A DNA stretch of 64,000 nucleotides from the NCBI GenBank assembly GCA_944323395.1, contig CALUSI010000009.1, forward strand, positions 1 to 64,000, in the 5' to 3' direction. Position 1 is the first letter of the stretch; every line of letters begins with the position of its first letter. Below the pieces are notes generated by a model. The model made no database searches and had not been told where the DNA came from. It saw only the letters and a program-made list of their open reading frames with translations. Of this stretch, positions 26,503 through 34,630 are shown piece after piece. The translations under genes were made by a program, and so were the position numbers. The stretch is from Candidatus Gastranaerophilales bacterium (GTDB taxonomy: Bacteria; Cyanobacteriota; Vampirovibrionia; Gastranaerophilales; Gastranaerophilaceae).

Positions 26503-26645
26503 AGCCTCTGCTAATTTGCGCTGTCTTGCTCGTTCGCGTTAAACGGCTTTTCATGTCGAAGGCTCTTCGCCTCCGCCATTCCAGCCTCTGCTCACTCGCG
26601 CTGAACCTTTTACAAAACTTCGTTTTGTGGGTTCGCATCCGTCTC
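26503..26645. repeat. GC-rich intergenic element related to the 5.5-kb repeat
   Basis: About 140 bp with much higher GC than its surroundings. It holds a 20-nt sub-repeat (26504-26523 and 26584-26603, 3 mismatches) with an 80-nt period, and a hairpin ACAAAAC-TTC-GTTTTGT (26612-26628). The 5.5-kb repeat contains a matching AAAAC-TTTC-GTTTT core. As there, it abuts the U-tract of a minus-strand terminator. No credible ORF: both open frames also run into the tRNA gene. From 26414 to 26502 nothing recognisable is seen. Confidence 0.65.
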
Positions 26646-26647
26646 AT

Positions 26648-26675
26648 AAAAAAAAAGACCCCAAAGGAGTCTTTA
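26648..26675 (-). terminator. Terminator of tRNA-Leu
   Basis: Minus strand AAAGACTCC-TTT-GGGGTCTTT (one T-G pair) followed by a run of T residues, 5 nt after the tRNA 3' end. Confidence 0.85.
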
Positions 26676-26680
26676 AAATT

Positions 26681-26766
26681 TGCCTTGAGCCGGACTTGAA
26701 CCGGCACTAGGGGTGAGCCTAATTGGATTTTAAGTCCAACGCGTCTACCACTTCCGCCACCAAGGC
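26681..26766 (-). tRNA. tRNA-Leu (anticodon UAA)
   Basis: An 86-nt class II tRNA on the minus strand. The acceptor stem GCCTTGG pairs with TCAAGGC, the anticodon arm is TTGGA-CTTAAAA-TCCAA (anticodon TAA), a long variable arm contains CTCACCCCTAGTG, and the T arm has GGTTCAAGTCC. CCA is not encoded. No intron interrupts the anticodon loop, unlike the group I intron found in many cyanobacterial tRNA-Leu(UAA) genes. A possible promoter (TAGACA, 17 nt, TATATT) lies upstream on the minus strand. Confidence 0.97.
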
Positions 26767-26855
26767 TTGTTCAAAATGTAATATAATATAAAAAAAATTT
26801 TATGTCTAGTATAAATTTAAAAATTTTTTTTAACATATTAAATTTCATAAAAATC

Positions 26856-26885
26856 TTGTTAAAAACACTTATTGTATGGTAGAAT
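26856..26885 (+). promoter_or_regulatory. Possible rny promoter
   Basis: TTGTTA (26856-26861) and TAGAAT (26880-26885), 18 nt apart. The -10 is the same hexamer as at metK. The start would lie near 26892, leaving about 75-115 nt of leader depending on the start codon. Confidence 0.4.
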
Positions 26886-26964
26886 TACTACTATAAGTAA
26901 TAGAATAACATAATTTTGATATATGAATTAAAGTTAAATTTATTTAAATATTAATATTACATAA

Positions 26965-28527
26965 GTGCATCCTTGTATGCATTTAGAAAGAACGAGGTAC
27001 GGGAAAATTAAGATTGATATTAATACTTTAGTAATACTTGTTTGTTTCTTAGTATTTATTTGCTTAATGTTTTTCTTAGATTCTAATAGAGGCAAAAAAG
27101 AAAAAGAATCACTATTGAGAGATTTAGAAGAGAAAAATAGCCTTTATAAAAAAGAAGCTATGATTGCGGCAAAAGAGGCGGTACAAAAAGATATTGAGAA
27201 ATTCCAAGAAGAAACAAAAGAAAGAAGACAAGAACTCTCAAAACTTGAAGCTAAACTTTCAAAGAAAGAAGAATTGCTTGAAGACAAAGAACAAGCAATT
27301 GTGAATAAGGAATCAGAACTTCAAAGAAAAATGGATGAAGTTCTTGATAAAGAAGATTACCTTGCTGAAACAATACAAAAACAAATTCAGGAGCTTGAAA
27401 GAATTTCAGGCATGTCGTCTGAAGAAGCAAAGAATCTTCTTTTTGAACAACTTAGAAATGATTTACAGCAAGAAGCAAATGCTCTCATCCGTGAAAATGA
27501 AAATCATATAAAAGAAGTTTCAAATGAAAGAGCAAAAGAAATTTTAACAACAGTAATGCAAAGATGCGCAATAGATCAAGTTATTGAATCAACAGTTGCA
27601 ACAGTAAGTTTGCCCTCTGATGAAATGAAAGGTCGTATAATTGGTCGTGAAGGAAGAAATATCAGAACATTGGAAACATTAACAGGCGTTGATTTAATAA
27701 TTGATGATACCCCTGAAGCTGTTGTTCTATCTTGTTTCGACCCTGTAAGAAGAGAAATTGCAAAATTAGCATTAGAAAAGTTAGTTTCTGACGGTCGTAT
27801 TCATCCGGTTCGAATTGAAGAAATGGTTGAAAAAGCAAGAGTTGAAATTGAACAAAAAATAAAACAAGAAGGTGAAAATGCTGCAATGGAAATGGGCATT
27901 ATGAACCTAAATAAAGAATTGGTTAAGACTCTTGGTAGATTATATTACAGAACCAGCTATGGTCAAAATGTTTTGCTACACTCTTTAGAAGTTGGTCATA
28001 TTGCTGGCATGATTGCAGCAGAAATTGGTGCAAATGTAAAAATAGCAAAACGTGCCGGATTGTTGCATGATATTGGTAAAGCAGTCGATCAAACTCAAGA
28101 AGGAACTCATATAGAGCTTGGTGTTGAACTTGCAAGAAAATATGGTGAAAGAGAAGAAGTTATTCATGCAATAGAAGCTCACCATGATGATGTAACAGCA
28201 AATACTATAGAAGCTGTTCTTGTAAAATTAGCCGATGCAATTTCAGCAGGTAGACCAGGTTCAAGACGTGATACTCTTGAAATTTACATTAAGAGATTAC
28301 AAAAACTTGAAGAAATAGCGTTAAGTTATGATGGCATTAAGCAGTCTTTTGCAGTGCAAGCAGGTAGAGAAGTTAGAGTTGTTGTTCAACCGGAAAAATT
28401 TGACGATGTAGCTTCTGCAAGACTAGCAAGAGATATTGCAAAACGTATTGAGGAAGAGCTTGATTATCCGGGACAAATAAGAGTAACGGTAGTTAGAGAA
28501 ATAAGAACAACTGAGGTAGCTAAATAA
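26965..28527 (+). CDS. rny: Ribonuclease Y
   Basis: Membrane-anchored endoribonuclease that starts mRNA decay. Domains in order: N-terminal membrane helix ([16 protein letters not shown]), a long coiled coil (about 45-190), a KH domain ([20 protein letters not shown]), and an HD domain with LLHSLEVGH and [10 protein letters not shown]. Length 520 aa is normal. The start is unclear: GTG 26965 and ATG 26977 lack a Shine-Dalgarno, while an in-frame ATT at 27007 follows GAGG by 9 nt and gives [11 protein letters not shown], a typical RNase Y N-terminus. ymdB follows, as in Bacillus. Confidence 0.95.
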   Translation: MHPCMHLERTRYGKIKIDINTLVILVCFLVFICLMFFLDSNRGKKEKESLLRDLEEKNSLYKKEAMIAAKEAVQKDIEKFQEETKERRQELSKLEAKLSKKEELLEDKEQAIVNKESELQRKMDEVLDKEDYLAETIQKQIQELERISGMSSEEAKNLLFEQLRNDLQQEANALIRENENHIKEVSNERAKEILTTVMQRCAIDQVIESTVATVSLPSDEMKGRIIGREGRNIRTLETLTGVDLIIDDTPEAVVLSCFDPVRREIAKLALEKLVSDGRIHPVRIEEMVEKARVEIEQKIKQEGENAAMEMGIMNLNKELVKTLGRLYYRTSYGQNVLLHSLEVGHIAGMIAAEIGANVKIAKRAGLLHDIGKAVDQTQEGTHIELGVELARKYGEREEVIHAIEAHHDDVTANTIEAVLVKLADAISAGRPGSRRDTLEIYIKRLQKLEEIALSYDGIKQSFAVQAGREVRVVVQPEKFDDVASARLARDIAKRIEEELDYPGQIRVTVVREIRTTEVAK

Positions 28528-28533
28528 AATATT

Positions 28534-28568
28534 GAGAGAGAATTTTGAGTTAATATGAATTCTCTCTC
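28534..28568 (+). other. Strong hairpin between rny and ymdB
   Basis: GAGAGAGAATT / AATTCTCTCTC is a perfect 11-bp inverted repeat with a 13-nt loop, starting 6 nt after the rny stop. No T-tract follows, so it is not a standard terminator. It could stabilise the rny 3' end or mark an mRNA processing site. Confidence 0.6.
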
Positions 28569-28633
28569 TACTTTCAAAGATTATTATTTTATAGATTATT
28601 TATAAAATAAATAGGGAAAATTAGATTATTATT

Positions 28634-29446
28634 ATGTCAGATTCAAAAATAAAAATTATGTTCTTGGGAGATATCGTCGGAAAGGCAGGTAGACTAGCCG
28701 TTAAGAGGTATATTGAGAATATAGAAGAAAATAGCAAGCCGGATTTTATTATTGCTAATGCAGAAAATGCATCACACGGTTTTGGTTTAACTCAGAAAAA
28801 CTACAATGAACTTATATCATATGGAATTAACGCTTTTACATCCGGTAATCATATTTGGGATAAAAGAGATATTTTTCAGTATATAAAGGAAGCTGATAAA
28901 CTAATAAGACCAATAAATTATCCAAAAGGTACACACGGCGAAGGTTATAGAATTTTTGAAACTCCAAAGTGTAAAATAGGAGTTATAAATGTTCTTGGCA
29001 GAACATTTATGGGATTAATAGATTCTCCTTGGGAAATTTTAACAGAGACAATAGAAAAAATAAAAAAAGAAACACCAGTCATAATTATAGATATTCACGC
29101 AGAAGCAACAGCTGAAAAAATCTGCATGGCTAAATATTATGCAAAACTTGGAGTGTCCGGCATTTTTGGAACACACACACATGTTCAAACAGCAGATGAA
29201 AGAATATATGAAGATTGTTGTGCTTATATAACAGATGCAGGTTTCTGCGGTGATATGGATGGTGTTATAGGCATGGAATATGAAGCCTCAGTCAACAGAC
29301 TCTTAACATCTATACCGGAACGTTTAGATGTTGCTGCTTCAGGAAATTCCCAAGTCAATGGAGTAATTGTTACCATTGATTGTTTTACAGGGGAAGCAGA
29401 AGCTATTGAAAGGATTAACGAAAAATATATTAGTGAGGAAATATGA
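28634..29446 (+). CDS. ymdB: YmdB-family metallophosphoesterase
   Basis: 270-aa calcineurin-like phosphoesterase. MFLGDIVGKAGR gives the first metal Asp, followed by ANAENASHGFGLT, TSGNHIWDKRD (the GNH motif) and GTHTHVQTAD (the GTHTH motif). Length and motifs match YmdB, a 2',3'-cyclic nucleotide phosphodiesterase that in Bacillus modulates RNase Y. Its place directly after rny supports the same link here. Confidence 0.94.
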   Translation: MSDSKIKIMFLGDIVGKAGRLAVKRYIENIEENSKPDFIIANAENASHGFGLTQKNYNELISYGINAFTSGNHIWDKRDIFQYIKEADKLIRPINYPKGTHGEGYRIFETPKCKIGVINVLGRTFMGLIDSPWEILTETIEKIKKETPVIIIDIHAEATAEKICMAKYYAKLGVSGIFGTHTHVQTADERIYEDCCAYITDAGFCGDMDGVIGMEYEASVNRLLTSIPERLDVAASGNSQVNGVIVTIDCFTGEAEAIERINEKYISEEI

Positions 29447-29464
29447 TTATGAAAGGATAAGGAA

Positions 29465-30307
29465 GTGAAAGTCGATTTACATATCCACACATCTTATTCG
29501 GATGGCGCTTTTTCACCCGAAAAAATTGTCGATACCGCTTTAGATGTAGGGCTTGGTGCAATTGCCATTACCGATCACGATAATGTGCTTTCGTACGATA
29601 TTGCCAGAGAATATGCAAAAGATAAATCTATAGAAATTTTACCCGGAGTTGAAATCAACACCATATACAAAGGGTATGAAGTCCATATTCTGGGATATTT
29701 TATGGATTTACATAATAATGATTTTCAAAAATTAATAAAAAATCAACAGCAAGCACGTGTAAAACAAACAAAAGAAATAATAACGCTGCTCGCAAAAAAG
29801 GAAGGTATAAAAATAACATATGACAGTATTACAAAACAAGTTGCACAAGGTGGCAGTATCGGACGCCCTCATATTGCAAAAGCAATAACAAATGCAGGTG
29901 GTACTGCAAGTGTTATCGAAGCTTACAACAAATACATAAACGATAATTCAAATGTATATGTTCAACGTAAAACAGTAACTCCTTTTGATGCAGTTGAAGT
30001 TATTTATGATGCAGGCGGAATCCCTGTTTTTGCTCATCCTTTTGATGTTGATATCGCTGATCAATTAACAAAAGAAATGATGAATTTTGGACTTAGAGGT
30101 CTGGAAGCATATCACAGAAAACATTCACCTGCTATCATAGAATATTTTTCAACTCTTGCAGAAAAATATGGGCTAATTATTACAGGTGGTTCTGATTTTC
30201 ATGCTCCAAATCCAAATAACGGAAACATTATTATGGGTAAAAATTTTGTTCCTGATTGGATTTATGACGAATTAATGAAAGAAAAACGAAGAATGGAACT
30301 TGCATAG
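29465..30307 (+). CDS. PHP-domain phosphoesterase (TrpH/RnaAM-like)
   Basis: 280 aa. The N-terminal LHIHTSYSDGAFSPE and AITDHDNVLSYDIA supply the metal-binding His and Asp residues of the PHP fold; PGVEINTIYKGYEVHILGYF and GSDFHAP complete the site. Relatives cleave 5' phosphates of nucleotides or trim RNA 5' ends (RNase AM). Start is GTG with AAGGA 5-10 nt upstream. It follows ymdB by 18 nt, so a rny-ymdB-PHP RNA-turnover unit is plausible. It overlaps the next gene by 1 nt. Confidence 0.88.
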   Translation: MKVDLHIHTSYSDGAFSPEKIVDTALDVGLGAIAITDHDNVLSYDIAREYAKDKSIEILPGVEINTIYKGYEVHILGYFMDLHNNDFQKLIKNQQQARVKQTKEIITLLAKKEGIKITYDSITKQVAQGGSIGRPHIAKAITNAGGTASVIEAYNKYINDNSNVYVQRKTVTPFDAVEVIYDAGGIPVFAHPFDVDIADQLTKEMMNFGLRGLEAYHRKHSPAIIEYFSTLAEKYGLIITGGSDFHAPNPNNGNIIMGKNFVPDWIYDELMKEKRRMELA

Positions 30308-30942
30308 TGAGAAATCTTTCTTTTAGTTTATTCAATATTGTTTCTGTAATATTAATTTTAGTAATAATTATATTAATTGTGTTGCCATTTAATTTGCTAA
30401 ATATGGAACAAGCACAAAGAATTGCTAAATGGAAATCAGAATATGAACAATTAAATTATTGTTTTTCATTAGTAAATTTACACGAGGGTTCAATTATTCC
30501 GACGGAAGAGGAAGTCGGTAAAATTATTACGGAAGAAGATATATTGGAAAGATTCAAACCTTATTTTAATTTGGCTGATATCGATTTAAAGAAATTAAAG
30601 AAATACAGATACAGAAAAATGAATGGCAGTCCTATACAAAAAGACAGTCAATTCTATTTTGATAAGTTCATTATAGATAAAGATGGAACGATTCTTTCCG
30701 TAAGAAAAAATGAACACGAAATAATTAGTGAAGTACAGCCGTTGTTTTTCATGTTTGTAGATATTAATGGTGTAGAAAAACCTAATAGAATTGGTCGTGA
30801 TATTTTCTTTTTGAATATATATAAAAGCAATATTTCTGCTCTTGGAAATGGACGAAAACGAACAAAACTGAAATCCAACTGTTCTCCAATTGGGTCTGGT
30901 TTATATTGTAGTGAATATTATTTATTAGGAGGTAAATTCTAA
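30307..30942 (+). CDS. Pilin-like or pseudopilin-like membrane protein
   Basis: 211 aa starting at a GTG whose G is the last base of the PHP stop (TAGTG), so translation is coupled. One N-terminal helix (LFNIVSVILILVIIILIVL), then a soluble domain. The C-terminal part has FVDINGVEKPNRIGRDIFF, resembling the D-x-N-G-x-x-x-P-N-x-x-G-x-D-x-F motif of some type II secretion/type IV pilin-like proteins, and two Cys in a C-terminal loop. The usual prepilin cleavage signal (G before FTLIE) is not visible, so processing is doubtful. Confidence 0.62.
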   Translation: MRNLSFSLFNIVSVILILVIIILIVLPFNLLNMEQAQRIAKWKSEYEQLNYCFSLVNLHEGSIIPTEEEVGKIITEEDILERFKPYFNLADIDLKKLKKYRYRKMNGSPIQKDSQFYFDKFIIDKDGTILSVRKNEHEIISEVQPLFFMFVDINGVEKPNRIGRDIFFLNIYKSNISALGNGRKRTKLKSNCSPIGSGLYCSEYYLLGGKF

Positions 30943-31034
30943 GATTGAGAAAAAGACATGTTCATGATAATTTATGAAAATCATTTTAATCGTTTAAATA
31001 ATAATAGAAATTTAAGTTAATTAAGGAGAAGAGA

Positions 31035-33683
31035 ATGACAGAGAAACGAGTATGGTTATTCAAAGAAGGTAATTCTTCAATGAGGAACCTTTTAGGAGGA
31101 AAAGGTGCTAACTTAGCCGAAATGACAAATTTAGGCTTACCTGTTCCTCCGGGTTTAACAATTACAACTGAAACTTGTATGGAATATATAAACAACGGCA
31201 ATAAAATGCCTGAAGGTTTAATGGACGATGTTAAGGCAAAATTAGCTGAAGTTGAAGTTCAAGCAGGTAAAAAATTTGGCGATAAAACAAATCCTTTATT
31301 GGTTTCTGTTCGTTCAGGCGCAAGAGTTTCTATGCCCGGTATGATGGAAACTATATTAAACTTAGGTTTAAATGATGAAACTGTTGAAGCAATGGTTAAA
31401 TTAACAAACAACCCAAGATTTTGTTATGACAGCTATCGCCGTTTTTTAACAATGTTTGGTTCTGTAGCTTGGGAAATGGACAGACAAAAATATTTTGAAT
31501 CTGAAGTTGAAAAAGTAAAAGAACGTGAAGGTGTAAAATCTGATACTGAAGTTTCTGCAGAAGGTTGGAAATCTTTAATTCCAATATATAAAAAGGTTAT
31601 AAAAGAAGTTACAGGTAAGGATTTCCCACAAGATCCATATGTTCAATTACAAGAAGCAATCGAAGCAGTATTCCGTTCTTGGAATATTCCACGTGCCGTT
31701 GCATATAGAAATATGAACAAAATCGACCATAATTTCGGAACTGCAGTTAATGTTCAAACAATGGTATTCGGAAACATGGGTGATGATTGTGCAACAGGTG
31801 TATCATTCACTCGTAACCCTGCAACAGGTGAAAACAAATTCTATGGTGAATACTTAACAAATGCCCAAGGTGAAGACGTTGTAGCAGGTATAAGAACTCC
31901 TAAACCGATTGCAGAATTAGAAACAGAAATGCCTGAATTATATAAACAATATGTTGATATAGCTAAAAAACTTGAACTTGGATATAAAGACGTTCAAGAT
32001 ATGGAATTTACAATTGAAAAAGGTAAATTATATATTCTTCAAACAAGAAACGGTAAAAGAACTGCTGCTGCAGCAGTAAAAATAGCTGTTGATATGTGTG
32101 AAGAAGGTATCATAACAAAAGAAAGAGCTATTCAATTAGTTGATCCTTATACTGTAAATCAAATATTATTACCTTGTTTCGATGCTAAAGCAATGGCAGA
32201 AGCAGTTAAAATAGCAACAGGTGTAAATGCATCACCTGGTGCTGCAGTAGGTAAAATCGTATTTGATACGGAAGAAGCAGCAGCTCGTGGTGAAGCAGGC
32301 GAAAAAGTAATTTTAGTTCGTGTTGAAACTTGCCCTGATGATATCCATGGTATGGCAGTATCACAAGGTGTATTAACATTGCGCGGCGGAGCTACTTCTC
32401 ACGCAGCAGTAGTTGCAAAAGGTATGGGAAAACCTTGTGTTTCAGGCTGTGAAGATATTAAAATTGACCTTGCTAATGAAACCTTAACAGGTGCAAATGG
32501 TGTTGTTTATAAAAAAGACGACATTATATCATTAGATGGCGGCAAGGGTATCGTAATGGCAGGTGCTGTAAAATTAGTTGAAGCCAAAATAGATGACAAC
32601 TGGAATAAATTCTTTACTTGGGTAAACGAAATTAAGAAATTACATGTTGAAGCAAATGCAGATACTCCAAAAGATATTGAAAATGCATTAAAATTCGGAG
32701 CTGAAGGCGTAGGTCTTTGCAGAACAGAACACATGTTTATGGATCCTGATAGACTTCCTTGGGTGCAAAAAATGATTATTGCAGGAACACCTGAAGCAAG
32801 AAAAGAAGCTTTAGATAAACTTCTTCCAATGCAATATGATGATTTCTATGCTATGTTTAAAGCATTAGGCGACAAACCTTTAACAGTACGTCTTTTAGAT
32901 CCGCCACTTCATGAATTCTTACCATCTAAAGAGGATTTAATTGCAGAAGTTGCAACATTAAAAGCTTTAGGTAAAGATTCAAAAGAAAAAGAAGAACTTC
33001 TTCATGTTGTAGAAGGACTTTCAGAATCAAATCCTATGATGGGATTAAGAGGATGCCGTTTAGGTTTAACATATCCTGAAATCAATGAAATGCAAGTAAG
33101 AGCTATTTTCGAAGCTTGCTGTGATTTGAAGAAAGAAGGTCATGCAGTTCAACCTTGGGTTATGATTCCTTTAATCGGTCACGTTAACGAACTTAAAGTT
33201 GCTAAAGAAATATTAGTTCGTGTAGCAAAAGATGTTATGGCTGAAAAAGGAGTTGAAGTTGACTATAAGTTTGGTACTATGATTGAAATTCCTCGTGCTG
33301 CTTTAACTGCTGATGAAATTGCAGAACACGCTGAATTCTTCTCTTTTGGTACTAATGACCTTACTCAAATGACATTTGGTTACTCAAGAGATGATGCTGA
33401 AGGTAAGTTCTTAAACAGATATGTTGAACAAAAAATTCTTCCGTCTAATCCGTTTGCTACATTAGATACAAATGGTGTAGGTCAATTAATTGAAATGTCT
33501 ATGGAAAAGGGTAAGAAAGTTAATCCGAAACTTGTTGGCGGTGTTTGCGGTGAACACGGTGGTGATCCTGATAGTGTTAAATTCTGCAACAAAATCGGTT
33601 TAGATTATGTTTCTTGCTCTCCATTCAGAATTCCACAAGCAAGATTAGCAGCTGCACAGGCAGTAATCGAACAAAAAGCATAG
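31035..33683 (+). CDS. ppdK: Pyruvate, phosphate dikinase
   Basis: Interconverts pyruvate + ATP + Pi with PEP + AMP + PPi, a common glycolytic or gluconeogenic step in anaerobes. 882 aa, the usual length. N-terminal ATP-grasp domain (LLGGKGANLAEMTNLGLPVP), swivelling phosphohistidine domain with GGATSHAAVVAKGMG (H456), and the PEP-binding barrel with GVGLCRTEHMF, SFGTNDLTQMTFG and VGGVCGEHGGD (catalytic C838). AAGGAG precedes the ATG. Own terminator follows. Confidence 0.97.
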   Translation: MTEKRVWLFKEGNSSMRNLLGGKGANLAEMTNLGLPVPPGLTITTETCMEYINNGNKMPEGLMDDVKAKLAEVEVQAGKKFGDKTNPLLVSVRSGARVSMPGMMETILNLGLNDETVEAMVKLTNNPRFCYDSYRRFLTMFGSVAWEMDRQKYFESEVEKVKEREGVKSDTEVSAEGWKSLIPIYKKVIKEVTGKDFPQDPYVQLQEAIEAVFRSWNIPRAVAYRNMNKIDHNFGTAVNVQTMVFGNMGDDCATGVSFTRNPATGENKFYGEYLTNAQGEDVVAGIRTPKPIAELETEMPELYKQYVDIAKKLELGYKDVQDMEFTIEKGKLYILQTRNGKRTAAAAVKIAVDMCEEGIITKERAIQLVDPYTVNQILLPCFDAKAMAEAVKIATGVNASPGAAVGKIVFDTEEAAARGEAGEKVILVRVETCPDDIHGMAVSQGVLTLRGGATSHAAVVAKGMGKPCVSGCEDIKIDLANETLTGANGVVYKKDDIISLDGGKGIVMAGAVKLVEAKIDDNWNKFFTWVNEIKKLHVEANADTPKDIENALKFGAEGVGLCRTEHMFMDPDRLPWVQKMIIAGTPEARKEALDKLLPMQYDDFYAMFKALGDKPLTVRLLDPPLHEFLPSKEDLIAEVATLKALGKDSKEKEELLHVVEGLSESNPMMGLRGCRLGLTYPEINEMQVRAIFEACCDLKKEGHAVQPWVMIPLIGHVNELKVAKEILVRVAKDVMAEKGVEVDYKFGTMIEIPRAALTADEIAEHAEFFSFGTNDLTQMTFGYSRDDAEGKFLNRYVEQKILPSNPFATLDTNGVGQLIEMSMEKGKKVNPKLVGGVCGEHGGDPDSVKFCNKIGLDYVSCSPFRIPQARLAAAQAVIEQKA

Positions 33684-33698
33684 TTTGTATAACTAAAA

Positions 33699-33733
33699 TC
33701 AAAAAGGAGTGATAATAAATCACTCTTTTTTTT
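33699..33733 (+). terminator. Terminator of ppdK
   Basis: AAAGGAGTGAT / ATCACTCTTT (one G-T pair) with an AATAA loop and a T-run. Confidence 0.8.
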
Positions 33734-33781
33734 AATAATTAAACTTACTTAACATGAAACATATATTACAAGTATTCCTTG

Positions 33782-33810
33782 TTGACTTTGGAATATGTAC
33801 AAGGTAAACT
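33782..33810 (+). promoter_or_regulatory. Possible rplU-rpmA promoter
   Basis: TTGACT (33782-33787) and TAAACT (33805-33810), 17 nt apart, upstream of the L21 leader. Flanking ATTCC ... GGAAT forms an imperfect inverted repeat over the -35. Confidence 0.4.
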
Positions 33811-33858
33811 TTTATTCATAATGTATAGTAGTGTAAACTATTGTACAAGTGTGTAGAT

Positions 33859-33896
33859 AGGCATGTCGTTAATAAATGCGAAAGCTACGACAGCCT
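33859..33896 (+). promoter_or_regulatory. L21 leader-like RNA element
   Basis: A compact hairpin precedes rplU: AGGC-A-TGTCGT (33859-33869) pairs with ACGACA-GCCT (33887-33896), with one bulged A. The loop holds GC-GAAA-GC, a small stem with a GNRA tetraloop. Size, shape and position just before the rplU Shine-Dalgarno match the L21 leader family, thought to mediate feedback by L21. Assigned by eye. Confidence 0.6.
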
Positions 33897-33916
33897 CAAG
33901 TGAAAGGAATAAAGAA

Positions 33917-34255
33917 ATGTTCGCAATTATTGAAACAGGCGGAAAACAATATCAAGTTACAGAAGGTCGTTATGTTGATATTGAATTACTTGAAAATGAA
34001 GCAGACTCTAAAGTTGTTTTTGAAAACATCATTATGCTTGTTAACGGTAAAAAATCAAAAGTTGGTCAACCATATGTTAAAAATGCAAGCGTAGAAGGTA
34101 CTGTAGTTAAACACGATAGAACTAAAAAAGTTTTAGTATATAAACAAAGAGCAAAAAAAGGTTACAGAAGAAAAAATGGCCACAGACAAAACTTTACAAG
34201 AGTTATGATTAATAAAATCAGAACATCTGCTAAAAAAGATGCTGCAGAAGAATAA
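33917..34255 (+). CDS. rplU: 50S ribosomal protein L21
   Basis: 112-aa large-subunit protein starting MFAIIETGGKQYQV, the standard L21 start, ending with a basic tail. I chose ATG 33917 because GAAAGGA lies before it; an upstream in-frame ATG (33863) would run through the leader hairpin. It forms the rplU-rpmA pair with rpmA 46 nt downstream; the ysxB-type protease gene often found between them is absent. Confidence 0.96.
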   Translation: MFAIIETGGKQYQVTEGRYVDIELLENEADSKVVFENIIMLVNGKKSKVGQPYVKNASVEGTVVKHDRTKKVLVYKQRAKKGYRRKNGHRQNFTRVMINKIRTSAKKDAAEE

Positions 34256-34301
34256 AAAACATAACGAGTATTAATTTAGAAATAACTAAGGAGAATATAA
34301 A

Positions 34302-34556
34302 ATGGCACATAAGAAAGGTGTCGGATCGAGTAAAAACGGTCGTGACAGTGAAAGTAAGCGATTAGGCGTAAAGAAATTCGGCGGAGAAGCTGTTACTACA
34401 GGTAATATCATTGTTCGTCAAAAAGGTACAAAAATTCATCCGGGTAATAACGTAGGTATGGGTAAAGATTATACTCTATTTGCATTGATTGATGGAGTTG
34501 TAAAATTTGAACCACACAGACGTGACAGAAAACAAGTTAGTGTTTACGCTGAATAG
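34302..34556 (+). CDS. rpmA: 50S ribosomal protein L27
   Basis: 84-aa protein starting [21 protein letters not shown]27 reaches the peptidyl-transferase centre with its N-terminus. The sequence begins directly with the mature AHKKG form, so there is no Firmicute-type cleavable extension. AAGGAG lies before the ATG; a terminator follows. Confidence 0.97.
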   Translation: MAHKKGVGSSKNGRDSESKRLGVKKFGGEAVTTGNIIVRQKGTKIHPGNNVGMGKDYTLFALIDGVVKFEPHRRDRKQVSVYAE

Positions 34557-34571
34557 TTAAATTATTAATAA

Positions 34572-34608
34572 TAAAAAGAACAACTTGTCTCTGGGTTGTT
34601 CTTTTTAT
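34572..34608 (+). terminator. Terminator of rplU-rpmA
   Basis: AAAAAGAACAAC / GTTGTTCTTTTT with a 10-nt loop, 15 nt after the rpmA stop. Confidence 0.8.
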
Positions 34609-34630
34609 TTTATGATATGGAGATTTCTTA

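Noticed and set aside
26432-26707. Open frames on both strands at 26432-26707
   Set aside because: They run through the GC-rich element and, on one strand, into tRNA-Leu; no ribosome site and no similarity to known proteins.
26681-26766. Group I intron in tRNA-Leu(UAA)
   Set aside because: The anticodon arm is contiguous and the tRNA folds at 86 nt without an insert.
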